Origin: Phaeobacter sp. CECT 5382
GTDB taxonomy: Bacteria; Pseudomonadota; Alphaproteobacteria; Rhodobacterales; Rhodobacteraceae
Assembly: GCF_001457775.1 (NCBI RefSeq)
Contig: NZ_CYSG01000012.1
Location: 62,001-126,000, forward strand
DNA length: 64,000 bases
Direction of reading: 5' to 3'
Both the position numbers and the translations under genes were made by a program. Shown piece by piece: positions 46,583 to 55,682 of this stretch (position 1 is its first letter; every line of letters starts with the position of its first letter). The notes beneath the pieces were generated by a model, which was not told where the DNA came from, searched no databases, and saw only the letters and a list, made by a program, of their open reading frames with translations.

Positions 46583-47908
46583 ATGACCACCACCCGTTTT
46601 GCCCCATCGCCCACTGGCTATATCCATGTAGGCAACCTGCGCACCGCGCTGATGAACTATCTGATCGCCCGCAAGGCTGGCGGCGAGTTTATTTTGCGCA
46701 TCGATGATACCGATCCTGAGCGGTCGAAAGAAGAATATGTCGATGCCATCAAACAGGACCTGGAATGGCTTGGCCTGACCTGGGACCGGATCGAGCGCCA
46801 GTCTGAGCGGCTGGAGCGTTATGTCGCCGCCGCAGATGAGCTGCGCCGCATCGGTCGCTTTTACGAGGCCTTCGAGACCCCGACCGAGCTGGATCTGAAG
46901 CGCAAGAAGCAGCTCAACATGGGCAAGCCTCCGGTCTATGACCGTGCCGCCCTGGCACTGTCGGAAGATGAAAAAACCGCCCTGCGCGCTGAGCGTGGCA
47001 ATGGTGTCTGGCGCTTCAAGCTGGATCACGAGCGCATTGAGTGGTGCGATGGTGTGCTGGGCGATATCTCGATTGATGCGGCCTCGGTGTCGGATCCGGT
47101 GCTGATCCGCGGCGATGGTCAGTTTCTCTATACGCTGGCCTCTGTGGTGGATGACACCGAGATGGGCGTGACCAATGTTGTGCGTGGCTCGGACCATGTG
47201 ACCAATACGGCGACCCAGATCCAGATCATCAAGGCGCTTGGTGGCACTGTGCCCGCATTTGCCCATCACTCGCTGCTGACCGGACCACAAGGCGAAGCGC
47301 TGTCCAAGCGGCTTGGCACCCTGGCGCTGCGTGATCTGCGCGAAGCAGGCGTGCAGCCGATGGCTCTGCTCAGCCTGATGGCGCGTCTTGGTTCGTCCGA
47401 TCCGGTGGAAGTGCGCGGCGAGATGGCAGAGCTGATCGAGGGCTTTGACATCAACCGTTTTGGTGCGGCCCCGACCAAATTCGATGTCGAGGATCTCTAT
47501 CCGCTGACCGCGCGCTATCTGCAGTCGCTGTCGCTGGAGGATGTGAAATCTCATGTGGAGGCCCTGGGCGTTCCGGCTGAAAAGCAGGCGGATTTCTGGG
47601 CCATGGCGAAAGAAAACATCACCACGCTGAAGGATCTGGCGGGCTGGTGGGAGCTGTGCCGTGATGGTGCCGAGCCTTTGGTCGACGAGGAAGACAAGGA
47701 CTTCATCGCCGAAGCCATGGCGCTGCTGCCGGCAGGTCCCTACGACGGTGACAGCTGGAAAACCTGGACCACTGCAGTGAAAGAGGCAACCGGCCGCAAG
47801 GGCAAGGGTTTGTTCATGCCACTACGCAAGGCGGTCAGTGGTCGCGAACGTGGTCCCGACATGAGCGCGCTTCTAGCACTGATGGAAGTCGTCCGCGCTC
47901 GCGGATGA
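46583..47908 (+). CDS. gltX: Glutamyl-tRNA synthetase
   Basis: 441 residues from ATG 46583, six bases after AGGAGA. Class Ic signatures: TRFAPSPTGYIHVGNLRTALMN (HIGH) near residues 4-25 and GEALSKRLG (KMSKS variant) near 236-244. Length is short for a GluRS and the zinc cysteines of the acceptor-binding domain are not evident, which fits the second GluRS type that many alphaproteobacteria carry beside a longer one. Because such organisms often make Gln-tRNA by transamidation, it may charge tRNA-Glu, tRNA-Gln, or both. Confidence 0.93.
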   Translation: MTTTRFAPSPTGYIHVGNLRTALMNYLIARKAGGEFILRIDDTDPERSKEEYVDAIKQDLEWLGLTWDRIERQSERLERYVAAADELRRIGRFYEAFETPTELDLKRKKQLNMGKPPVYDRAALALSEDEKTALRAERGNGVWRFKLDHERIEWCDGVLGDISIDAASVSDPVLIRGDGQFLYTLASVVDDTEMGVTNVVRGSDHVTNTATQIQIIKALGGTVPAFAHHSLLTGPQGEALSKRLGTLALRDLREAGVQPMALLSLMARLGSSDPVEVRGEMAELIEGFDINRFGAAPTKFDVEDLYPLTARYLQSLSLEDVKSHVEALGVPAEKQADFWAMAKENITTLKDLAGWWELCRDGAEPLVDEEDKDFIAEAMALLPAGPYDGDSWKTWTTAVKEATGRKGKGLFMPLRKAVSGRERGPDMSALLALMEVVRARG

Positions 47909-47948
47909 TTTAGGAAATCGGTATCCATTGCCGACGCAGGAAATATGG

Positions 47949-47978
47949 AAGGCGGCCCCGCACGGGGTCGCCTTTTTT
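47949..47978 (+). terminator. Intrinsic terminator of gltX
   Basis: AAGGCGGCCCC-GCAC-GGGGTCGCCTT forms an 11-bp stem with one G-T pair, followed by TTTTCG, 40 bases after the gltX stop. Confidence 0.85.
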
Positions 47979-47996
47979 CGTAACTTGAAACGTACC

Positions 47997-48083
47997 GGTG
48001 GGGCTCCCGCCTGTTCTGCCCCATTCAAAGAATGGGACGACACAGTTGGGCCCAGCGCCGGGCGGAGCCCGGCGCGGTCGGCG
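47997..48083 (+). repeat. Structured intergenic element, copy B
   Basis: GTGGGGCTCCCGCC (ending 48011), eight bases, hairpin CCCATTC-AAA-GAATGGG (48020-48036), eight bases, GTTGGGC (48045-48051), three bases, and a 9-bp hairpin GCGCCGGGC-GGA-GCCCGGCGC (48055-48075). Parts and spacing match copies A and C while the stems differ in sequence but stay paired. It follows the gltX terminator by about 20 bases. Confidence 0.75.
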
Positions 48084-48146
48084 GTGGCAAGCCGGGCTAA
48101 GCTTTCAACACTGAGCTTTCAACAGTGAACCTTAGAAACGGCGCCT

Positions 48147-48710
48147 TCAGTCGAGGATGCGGGCCTCGAGCAAGGCAAGGTGGTGATCTACCAGTTCTGT
48201 CTCGGTCGCGGACATGCGCTGATGCCGCGGGTAGCGGGGCTTGGCGCGGTCATTCAGGATCGGACTCTCCCAGCCCTGCGTTGTGGCAAAGAAATCCGCT
48301 ACGCCGGTCTCACCAAAAACCTCCAGATAGCCCTGAACCACCACATCCAGATAGCTGAGCAGGATCGGGTGACGCAGACTGCCCTGATCCTGGTGGCTGG
48401 ACCGCACTGCATAGACAGAGATTTCGGCTGTCTGGTCTAGGCCGTGTTGCACGGCAGCGCTGGCCGGGACCCGGTCGTAAGCGAATTCGCGGGCATCCAG
48501 TGCCTGCCAATCGGCACCCGGGACGGCGGCGATCAAGCCATCTATTTCCTGCTCGGGGGCCGGAACCGCTGTGAGAAAGGCAACATCGCGCAGGCCCGTA
48601 TGGCACCAGCTGCGTTGCCAGCCGCGCAGGCGGGCGGGTTGCGGATCCAGGTAGTCATGGGTCGCAGTGTTCACCAGGCTGCCATAGCCAAAGAAGTAGG
48701 GGGTGCTCAT
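48147..48710 (-). CDS. Gamma-glutamylcyclotransferase-like protein
   Basis: 187 residues from ATG 48710 (MSTPYFFGYGSLVN); a second in-frame ATG nine codons upstream (48737) exists because ATGGCAGCACA is nearly duplicated. The YGSLVN motif near residues 7-13 is the GGCT/AIG2-fold substrate loop; a Glu in the LDAREFAYDRV block near residues 73-83 could be the catalytic acid. The family opens gamma-glutamyl bonds with formation of 5-oxoproline; substrate here not certain. It converges on gltX and is divergent from nsrR. Confidence 0.75.
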   Translation of the reverse strand: MSTPYFFGYGSLVNTATHDYLDPQPARLRGWQRSWCHTGLRDVAFLTAVPAPEQEIDGLIAAVPGADWQALDAREFAYDRVPASAAVQHGLDQTAEISVYAVRSSHQDQGSLRHPILLSYLDVVVQGYLEVFGETGVADFFATTQGWESPILNDRAKPRYPRHQRMSATETELVDHHLALLEARILD

Positions 48711-48760
48711 CGTCTGTGCTGCCATTTGTGCTGCCATTCCGTTTTTTGAAGCTTGTCCAA

Positions 48761-48774
48761 TTGATGTATGTCAA
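48761..48774. promoter_or_regulatory. FNR/Nnr-type binding site upstream of nsrR
   Basis: TTGATGTATGTCAA matches the TTGAT-N4-ATCAA consensus of Crp/Fnr-family oxygen and NO regulators in 9 of 10 fixed positions. It lies in the 123-base spacer between the cyclotransferase-like gene and nsrR, about 60 bases before the nsrR start. Confidence 0.6.
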
Positions 48775-48833
48775 ACCGCTTTTTGTTGACCCGTGCAATA
48801 AGAGACCACCTTAACTGTTGCGGGAGCTAAGCC

Positions 48834-49283
48834 ATGCGCATTACCAAAAGGACCAATATCGCCGTCCGCCTGCTGATGTATTGCGCGGCGAACGCGGGCC
48901 GTCTGGTGACCAAATCCGAAATTGCCGAGTGCTGCAATATCTCGGAAAACCATCTGGCACAGGTGATCAACCAGCTTAGCCAGCTTGGGTATTTGCATAC
49001 TCAAAGGGGGCGCAACGGCGGGATGAGCCTGGGGCGTGCGCCTGCGGAGATCCAGATCGGTGATGTGTTTCGTCATGTCGAAGGTGCCTTGCCGATGGTG
49101 GAGTGTTTCGCCGATGCCGATAATACATGCCCGCTGACGGATGCCTGTCGGTTGCGGCTGGCACTGGCGGATGCAGCGCAGGCTTTTTATGCTTCACTGG
49201 ATGATATCACATTGGAATCGCTGGTCTGCGACAACCATGATCTGATGCGTATCTTGCAACCTGTGGCCTGCGGCACTCGGTAG
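48834..49283 (+). CDS. nsrR: Rrf2-family NO-sensing repressor NsrR
   Basis: 149 residues. Rrf2 winged helix: RITKRTNIAVRLLMYCAANAGRLVTKSEIAECCNISENHLAQVINQLSQLGYLHTQRGRNGGMSLGR in parts (about residues 2-68). Three cysteines at 91, 99 and 105 (ECFADADNTCPLTDACRL) have the spacing that binds the Fe-S cluster in NsrR. It would repress nitrosative-stress genes until NO damages the cluster. Its targets are not adjacent. An FNR-type box precedes it and a terminator follows. Confidence 0.88.
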   Translation: MRITKRTNIAVRLLMYCAANAGRLVTKSEIAECCNISENHLAQVINQLSQLGYLHTQRGRNGGMSLGRAPAEIQIGDVFRHVEGALPMVECFADADNTCPLTDACRLRLALADAAQAFYASLDDITLESLVCDNHDLMRILQPVACGTR

Positions 49284-49327
49284 TTCGACCCTTTCAGTAA
49301 TGATTTCTTGCGGTCTTTTGATCGTCC

Positions 49328-49360
49328 AAACCCAGGCTTTGATGCGCCTGGGTTTGTTTT
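49328..49360. terminator. Intrinsic terminator between nsrR and the permease gene
   Basis: AAACCCAGG (49328-49336) pairs with CCTGGGTTT (49347-49355), followed by GTTTT; the A-rich left flank makes it usable on both strands for the convergent genes. Confidence 0.85.
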
Positions 49361-49388
49361 ATCTGGGTTCGTGTCGCGCCATAAACCC

Positions 49389-51914
49389 CTAATCACGGGC
49401 GCGCAGAATGCGGGCCGGACGAGCCGCCAGTGGCCGCCAGGCAAAGACCAGCCCCGCCAGCAAGGTCGTCAAAATGCCGCCAGAGATCACAGCGATAGCA
49501 TTTGGCCAAATCACCACATAGCTGGTTTCAAAGACATAGACGTTGATGGCCCAGGCTCCGGCGATGCCGGCGCTCAGCGCGACCAGACCGGCGCCTGCGC
49601 CCAGAATGATCGAGCGCAGCGCAAAGCTGGCAAGGATGCGCGCGCGGGGCGCCCCGAGAGTTTTCAGCAGGGCTGCTTCGTAGCGGCGGGCGGGCTCCCC
49701 TGCGGCGGCGGTGCCCAGCAGGACCAAAAAACCGGTGAGCAGGGTCGCCGCAGCGCCATAGCTGGTGGCGGCAGCCAGCTGGCGCAGGATATCCGACACC
49801 CGGTCGATGGCATCGCGCACCCGGATGGCAGTGATATTGGGCATCTCGCGGGCCAGATCCCGTAGGATCTGCGCCTCTGCCTGGGTTTCTGCATAGACCG
49901 TTGCGATATAGCTGTGCGGCGCTCCGGCCAGGGCAGCCTCGTTTAGAGTGAGGACAAAGCCCATACCGGCGGTGGAGAAATCCACATTGCGGAAACTGGT
50001 GATTTCGGCCTGAATGTCGCGCCCCAGCACGTTGAGCGTGATGGTGTCGCCCAGCGACAACCCCAGCTCTTCGGCCTCTTCAGCCGCAAAGCTGACTTGG
50101 GGCGGGCCGGTGTAGTCCTCGGCCCACCAGCTGCCAGCCACGACCTCGGTGCCCTTGGGCTGGGCGGCGGCATAGGTTACGCCACGATCGCCGCGTACCA
50201 CCCAGTGATCGCCGGCGACCTCCTGTGCGGGGGTGCCGTTGATCTTGGTGATGACGGCGCGCAACATCGGAGCACTTTCGACCTTGCTGACGGCGGGGTC
50301 GTTTTCGACACGTTGCAAAAAGGCGGGCATCTGGTCGCGCTGGATATCAACAAAGAAGTATGAGGGTGCCACATCGGGCAGGTTCCCTGCGATGGCGCGG
50401 CGCATATTGCCGTCGATCTGGCCAATGGCGGCCAGCACCGAAAGCCCCAGGCCCAGGGCCAGAACGGCAGGTACGGCCCCATCGCGCGAGGTGCCGATGG
50501 CGGCCAGCGCCCAACGCAGGGCGGGGCGTCCGCGCGCGATGTGTGATCCACGCCGGGCCAGCCAGCCGAGGCCAAGGGCGGCAACTAGCAGCACCAGCAG
50601 CGCACCTATCAGGCCGCCAGCCGTCCAGAGCGTCAGCTGTGCCGATCCGGAAAACCAGGCAGCAGATCCCACCAGGGCAGCCAGTGCCAGTGCGGTTGCC
50701 AGCATGTAGCGCAGGGCGGGAAGGCGGCTCACCTCGCCCAAGGCGCCGCGAAACAAGGAAGCCGCGCGGATGCGTTCGGCGCGGGCCAAGGGCCAAAGCG
50801 CAAAGATGAAAGCGGTGAGGAAGCCATAGAGGGCTGCTTCAACCAGTGCAGAAGGATACAGCGAAAAGACGGCCGGAAAGGGCAGCTGCGCCGCAATCAG
50901 TGGACCAAGCAGAACCGGCCCCAGCCCGCCGAGGGCCAGACCAATGAAGACCCCCAGAAGCGTCAAAGCGCCGATCTGTAGGAAATACGTCACAAAGATC
51001 ACCTGACGGTCCGCGCCCAGGGTGCGCAGTGTGGCGATGGTTTCGGTCTTGGTCGCGAGGTAAGCGCGCACGGCGGCAGAAACACCAACCCCGCCCACGG
51101 CCAGACCAGACAGCCCAACCAGTACCAGGAAACCACCCAGACGTTCGACAAAGGTGGCAATGCCGGGCGCACCGTTGCGGGCATCGCGCCAGCGCATACC
51201 GTTGTCTTCGAATTGGGCGCGGGCCTCGGCCTGCAGGCTATCCAGATCGACATTCGCAGGCAGCGTCAGCCGGTATTTGGTGGAAAACAGTGAGCCCGGT
51301 GCCAGCAGGCCAGAGCCTTCGAGTGCGGGTAGGGCAACCAATGTGCGCGGCCCCAGCGCAAAGCCGGAGGCAGCAGCGTCGGGCTCAGCCGTGATGGTGG
51401 CCATCAGAACAAAATCGCGGGTGCCAAAGCGCACAGTATCACCGGGGGCGAGGCCAAGGCGATCAGCCAGAACCGGCATCATGGCAACACCGGGCAGGGA
51501 GCCATTTCCGGCCAGCGCATCTGCCAGTGAGATATCCGGCTGCAGCTTGAGTGTGCCTGCCAGCGGATAGGCGGTATCCACAGCCTTCACCTGCGTCAGG
51601 GCGCGTTCCTCTCCCAGGGTTGCCATGGATCTAAACTCGACCACCTGCGATACGGCACCGGCCTTGGAGGCCATCCAGGCGCGCTCTTCTTCATTGGCAA
51701 AACGATAGGTGAAGGTCATTTCCGCATCGCCCCCCAAAAGGCTTGCGCCTTCCTGTGTCAGTCCCGCCTCGATCGAGGCGCGGATGGAGCCGATGGCGGC
51801 GATGACGGCCACACCAAGGGCGAGACAGGCGAGAAAGATACGAAACCCTTTGAGACCGCCGCGCAATTCGCGCAGGGCAAAACACCAGGCCAGACGCAGC
51901 GACGAGGGGGTCAT
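49389..51914 (-). CDS. FtsX-like ABC transporter permease (YbbP type)
   Basis: 841 residues, the length of YbbP: two FtsX/MacB-like permease units joined, about ten membrane helices. An N-terminal helix (FRIFLACLALGVAVIAAIGSI) and large extracytoplasmic domain, three helices near residues 255-375, a second extracytoplasmic domain, and a final three-helix set ending in VFAWRPLAARPARILRARD. With the overlapping YbbA-like ATPase it forms a type VII-like exporter that does not transport in the usual sense. The divergent tesA gene is the conserved partner in many proteobacteria, suggesting lipid or hydrophobic-compound handling. Confidence 0.88.
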   Translation of the reverse strand: MTPSSLRLAWCFALRELRGGLKGFRIFLACLALGVAVIAAIGSIRASIEAGLTQEGASLLGGDAEMTFTYRFANEEERAWMASKAGAVSQVVEFRSMATLGEERALTQVKAVDTAYPLAGTLKLQPDISLADALAGNGSLPGVAMMPVLADRLGLAPGDTVRFGTRDFVLMATITAEPDAAASGFALGPRTLVALPALEGSGLLAPGSLFSTKYRLTLPANVDLDSLQAEARAQFEDNGMRWRDARNGAPGIATFVERLGGFLVLVGLSGLAVGGVGVSAAVRAYLATKTETIATLRTLGADRQVIFVTYFLQIGALTLLGVFIGLALGGLGPVLLGPLIAAQLPFPAVFSLYPSALVEAALYGFLTAFIFALWPLARAERIRAASLFRGALGEVSRLPALRYMLATALALAALVGSAAWFSGSAQLTLWTAGGLIGALLVLLVAALGLGWLARRGSHIARGRPALRWALAAIGTSRDGAVPAVLALGLGLSVLAAIGQIDGNMRRAIAGNLPDVAPSYFFVDIQRDQMPAFLQRVENDPAVSKVESAPMLRAVITKINGTPAQEVAGDHWVVRGDRGVTYAAAQPKGTEVVAGSWWAEDYTGPPQVSFAAEEAEELGLSLGDTITLNVLGRDIQAEITSFRNVDFSTAGMGFVLTLNEAALAGAPHSYIATVYAETQAEAQILRDLAREMPNITAIRVRDAIDRVSDILRQLAAATSYGAAATLLTGFLVLLGTAAAGEPARRYEAALLKTLGAPRARILASFALRSIILGAGAGLVALSAGIAGAWAINVYVFETSYVVIWPNAIAVISGGILTTLLAGLVFAWRPLAARPARILRARD

Positions 51915-52624
51915 TCGGCCGCCTCGGTTGTTGCGGCAGAAACGGTATCTGCGAGGCGGCCATCGCGCAGGCGCACCACACGGTCGCAGCGTTCGGCGAG
52001 CTCGGGTGCATGGGTGACCATAACTAGGGTCGCGCCGGACCGGTCACGCAGCCCAAACAGCAGATCCATTACAGCGGCACCATTTGCCTCATCCAAATTC
52101 CCTGTGGGCTCATCCGCGAGCAGAATTGCGGGGCGCGGCGCCAAGGCGCGGGCCAGGGCGACGCGCTGCTGTTCACCGCCAGAGAGTTGCGCCGGAAAGT
52201 GCCCGGCACGATGGCCAAGACCCACGGCCTCGAGCTCTGCCAGGGCGATGTCAAAGGCATCGCTGCGGCCTGCCAGTTCCAGCGGTGTTGCGACATTTTC
52301 CAACGCAGTCATGGTCGGGATCAGATGGAAGCTTTGGAAGACGACGCCCATGTGATCACGGCGAAACCGCGCCAGTGCGTCCTCGTTCATGGTGGTGAGA
52401 TCCTGCCCCAGCGCCGAAATATGGCCGCCGGTTGCCAGCTCCAGCCCGCCCATCAGCATCAGCAGCGAGGATTTGCCCGACCCAGAGGGGCCGATCAGGC
52501 CCAGCGTCTCTCCCTTGGCGACATCCAGCGAGATATCCTGAAGAATTCGCACCGGTCCGGTATTGCCATTCAGCGTCAAAGACGCATCTTTGAGGTGAAG
52601 AACGGGTGGGGATGTCTTTGTCAT
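51911..52624 (-). CDS. ABC transporter ATP-binding protein (YbbA type)
   Basis: 237 residues. Walker A GLIGPSGSGKSSLLMLMGG near residues 38-56, signature FPAQLSGGEQQRVALARAL near 142-160, Walker B PAILLADEPTGNLDEANG near 164-181, H-loop in TLVMVTHAPELA. LolD/YbbA subclass. It overlaps the permease start by four bases (ATGA), so the two subunits are made together. Confidence 0.93.
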   Translation of the reverse strand: MTKTSPPVLHLKDASLTLNGNTGPVRILQDISLDVAKGETLGLIGPSGSGKSSLLMLMGGLELATGGHISALGQDLTTMNEDALARFRRDHMGVVFQSFHLIPTMTALENVATPLELAGRSDAFDIALAELEAVGLGHRAGHFPAQLSGGEQQRVALARALAPRPAILLADEPTGNLDEANGAAVMDLLFGLRDRSGATLVMVTHAPELAERCDRVVRLRDGRLADTVSAATTEAAE

Positions 52625-52674
52625 TATGCCGCGCCTGTTGAATGCAATCTTTCCGATATGGAGTATTTGTGGCG

Positions 52675-53343
52675 ATGCACAAGGTTTGGACCCTGTTGGG
52701 TTTTTTTATTTTTACCAGTGTGGCTGTCTTCATGGGCGGCAAAGCGCATGCCGAAACCCTTCGGATCACCGTTTTTGGCGATAGTCTGGTTCAGGGCTAT
52801 GGCCTGCCACAGGGCGAAGGGCTGGTGCCCCAGCTGGAGGCCTGGCTGCAGGATCAGCAGCTTGATGTGGCGCTGGTAAATGCCGGGGTGTCTGGGGATA
52901 CCACTGCAGGCGGCGCGGCGCGGATCGACTGGACGCTGGCGGATGACCCGCAGGGGTTGATCGTGTTGCTGGGGGGCAATGACCTTTTGCGCGGGTTAGG
53001 GCCGGATCAGGCAGCGGCCAATCTGCGCCAGATCATGATGGCGGCCCAGGCGCGGCATGTTGCTGTCTTGCTGGTGGGCATGCAGGCGCCGGGCAACTAC
53101 GGGCCAGAATACAAGGCGCGCTTTGATGCGATCTATAGCGCATTGGCGGATGAATTCGGAAGTCTGCTGCACAGTGATGCCTTTGCCGGTATTCGTGCCG
53201 TTGCCGGCAGCGATCCGGCGCAGGCTCAAGCCTATATGCAACCCGACAATATTCACCCCAATGCCAAGGGTGTCGCCCTGAATGTTGCGGCTCTGGGCCC
53301 GATGGTTGCTGAGCTCGCCAGTCGGATCAAGACCGGCGGATAA
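52675..53343 (+). CDS. tesA: TesA-like arylesterase / lysophospholipase (SGNH hydrolase)
   Basis: 222 residues from ATG 52675; GTG 52669 and ATG 52642 are alternative in-frame starts. A signal peptide (WTLLGFFIFTSVAVFMGGKAHA) precedes the GDSL block ITVFGDSLVQGYGLP near residues 30-44; GAARID-like Gly and LLGGNDLLRG supply the oxyanion residues, and PDNIHPNAKG near 196-205 the Asp-His of the triad. A periplasmic esterase/thioesterase of broad specificity in the family. It is divergent from the YbbA/YbbP genes with 50 bases between. Confidence 0.9.
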   Translation: MHKVWTLLGFFIFTSVAVFMGGKAHAETLRITVFGDSLVQGYGLPQGEGLVPQLEAWLQDQQLDVALVNAGVSGDTTAGGAARIDWTLADDPQGLIVLLGGNDLLRGLGPDQAAANLRQIMMAAQARHVAVLLVGMQAPGNYGPEYKARFDAIYSALADEFGSLLHSDAFAGIRAVAGSDPAQAQAYMQPDNIHPNAKGVALNVAALGPMVAELASRIKTGG

Positions 53344-53420
53344 CCGGCGCCGTCATTCTGGCGGGATCCAGCAACTCAAAGCATCAATTCATAACGCCGA
53401 CGGCTGGGCCAAAAGCAAAA

Positions 53421-53441
53421 GCGGCCCCAAACAGGGGCCGC
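53421..53441 (-). terminator. Intrinsic terminator of the cold-shock gene
   Basis: GCGGCCCC-loop-GGGGCCGC, a perfect 8-bp stem with a 5-base loop; on the minus strand it is followed by TTTTGCTTTTGG. It lies between convergent tesA and the csp gene. Confidence 0.85.
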
Positions 53442-53476
53442 CAGATAGGGCTCGCAGGCGAGCAATGTTTGGCGGT

Positions 53477-53683
53477 TTACAGTAGTGCGAGATCAACTGC
53501 AGATTCACGACCGTCACGGCCGGGCTGCATCTCGTAGCTGACTTTCTGATTGTCTGCGAGGCCGGTCAGGCCGGACCGCTCAACAGCGGAAATGTGAACA
53601 AATACGTCCTTGCCGCCATCATCGGGGGCAATAAAACCAAAGCCTTTGGTAGTGTTGAACCATTTGACGGTGCCTGTGGCCAT
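53477..53683 (-). CDS. Cold-shock family protein
   Basis: 68 residues from ATG 53683 after AGGAGAAGAGACG. RNA-binding motifs TVKWFNTTKGFGFIAPDDGGKDVFVHISAV (RNP1 KGFGFI and RNP2 VFVHI) are intact. A single-domain CspA-type nucleic-acid chaperone. The frame runs a further 51 codons upstream but that is the leader region. The 243-base upstream spacer is probably its 5' UTR and promoter. Confidence 0.95.
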   Translation of the reverse strand: MATGTVKWFNTTKGFGFIAPDDGGKDVFVHISAVERSGLTGLADNQKVSYEMQPGRDGRESAVDLALL

Positions 53684-53926
53684 CGTCTCTTCTCCTAGTC
53701 TTCTCTCAATTCTCTGCCCGCAGCATGCGATAGCAGGGCTGGTCAAACCCATGGGGATGACCGCGCCGGTAGGGAACGGTACCGCCATTTCGTAACCTTG
53801 CGATGACAGCATTGGACAGAAGAGAGCCCCGCGCAAGAAAAATTCGCAGTGTACTCTCTTTGCGCAGGTTCTGGCACCGCTCCGTGACTGCCCCGAAAGA
53901 GGGCTGCCGGATATCTGCGCAGAACT

Positions 53927-54508
53927 CTAAAGGACCGTCACTCTGGTGCCGACAGGAACCCGTTCATAGAGATCGACAACATGGTCGTTCAGCATGCGAA
54001 TACAGCCATTCGAAGCTGAGGATCCGATTGTTTTTGGCTGATTGGTTCCATGGATGCGGAAGTAGGTGTCGATGCCGTTTTGGTACAGATACAGTGCCCG
54101 CGCACCCAAGGGGTTTTCCGGCCCGCCGGGTTGAACATAGCGATTGTCGACAAAGCGGCTGTAGCTGCCCGGACTGCGGTCAATCATCTCGGCTGTTGGC
54201 CGCCAGCTGGGCCATTCTCTCTTGCGCTGGATGACCGCCTCGCCGGTGAACTCCAGCCCGGCCTTACCAACGCCGACCCCATATCGCACCGCCTTGCGCT
54301 TTTCGGTGACGAAATACAGATAGTAGGACTGCGGCAGGATCAGGATCTCACCGGGTTCATACTGTTTCTTGATGCGGACAAATTGTGGCGTGGGGTCAAA
54401 TCCCTCTTCGTTTGCTGCCTGAACCTGCGCGGGAACGGCAAACCCGGAGGCGGCAGCAACCGTGCCGACTGCCAAGGCGTTAGCGGTAAAGGTGCGGCGG
54501 TTAATCAT
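53927..54508 (-). CDS. L,D-transpeptidase (YkuD domain)
   Basis: 193 residues from ATG 54508, which has GAGG seven bases upstream; ATG 54520 is also in frame. A signal peptide with twin arginines (MINRRTFTANALAVGTVAAASGFAVPAQVQA) suggests Tat or Sec export. The catalytic motif is YFRIHGTNQPKTIGSSASNGCIRMLNDHVVDLYERV, with His, Ser-x-Gly-Cys and Arg all present. These enzymes make 3-3 crosslinks or attach proteins to peptidoglycan. It stands alone. Confidence 0.92.
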   Translation of the reverse strand: MINRRTFTANALAVGTVAAASGFAVPAQVQAANEEGFDPTPQFVRIKKQYEPGEILILPQSYYLYFVTEKRKAVRYGVGVGKAGLEFTGEAVIQRKREWPSWRPTAEMIDRSPGSYSRFVDNRYVQPGGPENPLGARALYLYQNGIDTYFRIHGTNQPKTIGSSASNGCIRMLNDHVVDLYERVPVGTRVTVL

Positions 54509-54689
54509 TAAGAGCCTCATATTCTGGAACATTGAGTAGCACCAGTCTGCGAAGCCAGACGCCCAAGGTCAAGTTGCAGGGCGGCCGGTTCAGGGCAGGA
54601 TGACCGGGGGCGGGGCCCTTGCATGGGCTAGGGCAGGGTTTATATGCAGGTTGATCAATGTGATCGAGGAATATGATCGGAGATGTCTC

Positions 54690-55118
54690 ATGGGTGCAAA
54701 AACCCTCACTTGCCTGTCCTGTGCGCAATTGAACAGGGTGCCAGAGGAGAAACTCACCTCGGGTCCGAAATGTGGCAGTTGCGGTGCCCCTTTGATGCCG
54801 TCCGGACCTGTGGATGTGGATCCTGCTGTTTTGCAAAAGGCGGCACAAAATGACGACTTGCCGCTGGTAGTGGATTTCTGGGCGCCATGGTGTGGCCCCT
54901 GTAAGATGATGGGGCCGGAGTTTGCTAAGTCCGCCAAATCACTGGCGGGGCGGGCACGGCTGGTCAAGCTGGACACGCAAAAACACCAATCCACAGGCGC
55001 GCGCTACCGGATCAAAGGGATCCCGACGCTGGTGGCCTTTGAACGTGGCAAAGAGAAAAAGCGCCAGTCAGGGGCTCTGCGCGAAGGCCAGATCACCGGT
55101 TGGGTCAAAGCGCTTTGA
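54690..55118 (+). CDS. trxC: Thioredoxin 2 (TrxC), zinc-ribbon type
   Basis: 142 residues from ATG 54690 after GGAG; a frame from 54600 is rejected. N-terminal zinc ribbon CLSC ... CGSC (about residues 8-32), then a thioredoxin fold with FWAPWCGPCKMMGPEF near residues 62-77. The zinc-binding N-terminus marks it as Trx2, which in E. coli is induced by oxidative stress through OxyR. No OxyR site was looked for successfully here. Confidence 0.93.
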   Translation: MGAKTLTCLSCAQLNRVPEEKLTSGPKCGSCGAPLMPSGPVDVDPAVLQKAAQNDDLPLVVDFWAPWCGPCKMMGPEFAKSAKSLAGRARLVKLDTQKHQSTGARYRIKGIPTLVAFERGKEKKRQSGALREGQITGWVKAL

Positions 55119-55248
55119 CAGAAGTTGAGGTCCCGGGGGCAGTCGCAGGGGGCGAGTTTTCGGAGCGAGAGTGTCAGAAGTGCAAAGTGGCAGCATTGAT
55201 GGGATTTTAGCGTAGCTGGTGGTATGCAACTGCCTGTGCGGCCACGTC

Positions 55249-55500
55249 TCAAAGCGACGTTGAATACACCCCGTCAGACCCTTCGGGCTCGGCTGTGGCC
55301 ATTGTCGTTTCCTGGGCCACGTCCTGTACTGAGCGCAGGACGAATACCGTGAACATGATTGTGGACATGCAGATGGCAAAGACCGGATAAAGCAAAAGAC
55401 TGAGCCATAGTGGGAAGCCGAATATGATGCTGGCAATCACTGTTGCTAGAACTGCGACGATCGCCCCAATGCCTGCGCTTAGCCAAGCCAAAACGGTCAC
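55249..55500 (-). CDS. Small membrane protein, GTG start
   Basis: 83 residues from GTG 55500 with AAGGGGA immediately upstream. Two hydrophobic helices (VLAWLSAGIGAIVAVLATVIASIIFGF and LWLSLLLYPVFAICMSTIMFTVFVL) and a polar C-terminal tail. Family not recognised. It and the next small gene (55683-55940) share the pattern of two helices with a short hydrophilic tail and the same orientation. Confidence 0.6.
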   Translation of the reverse strand: MTVLAWLSAGIGAIVAVLATVIASIIFGFPLWLSLLLYPVFAICMSTIMFTVFVLRSVQDVAQETTMATAEPEGSDGVYSTSL

Positions 55501-55682
55501 TCCCCTTGCCCACCCAATTGCTCACCAAACCGGTGATTGGGGTCAAGGATGAAGCATTTGCTCCCGTCTTACTATCACTCCCAAAAGGTATAACGCCTAT
55601 CCTAAAGCTTAGTTGGGCGCTGCTTTTAGGTAGGAAAGCAACCTGAGGGAGACGTCTCTTGAGGCGTTAGGTCAGGTGCTGT

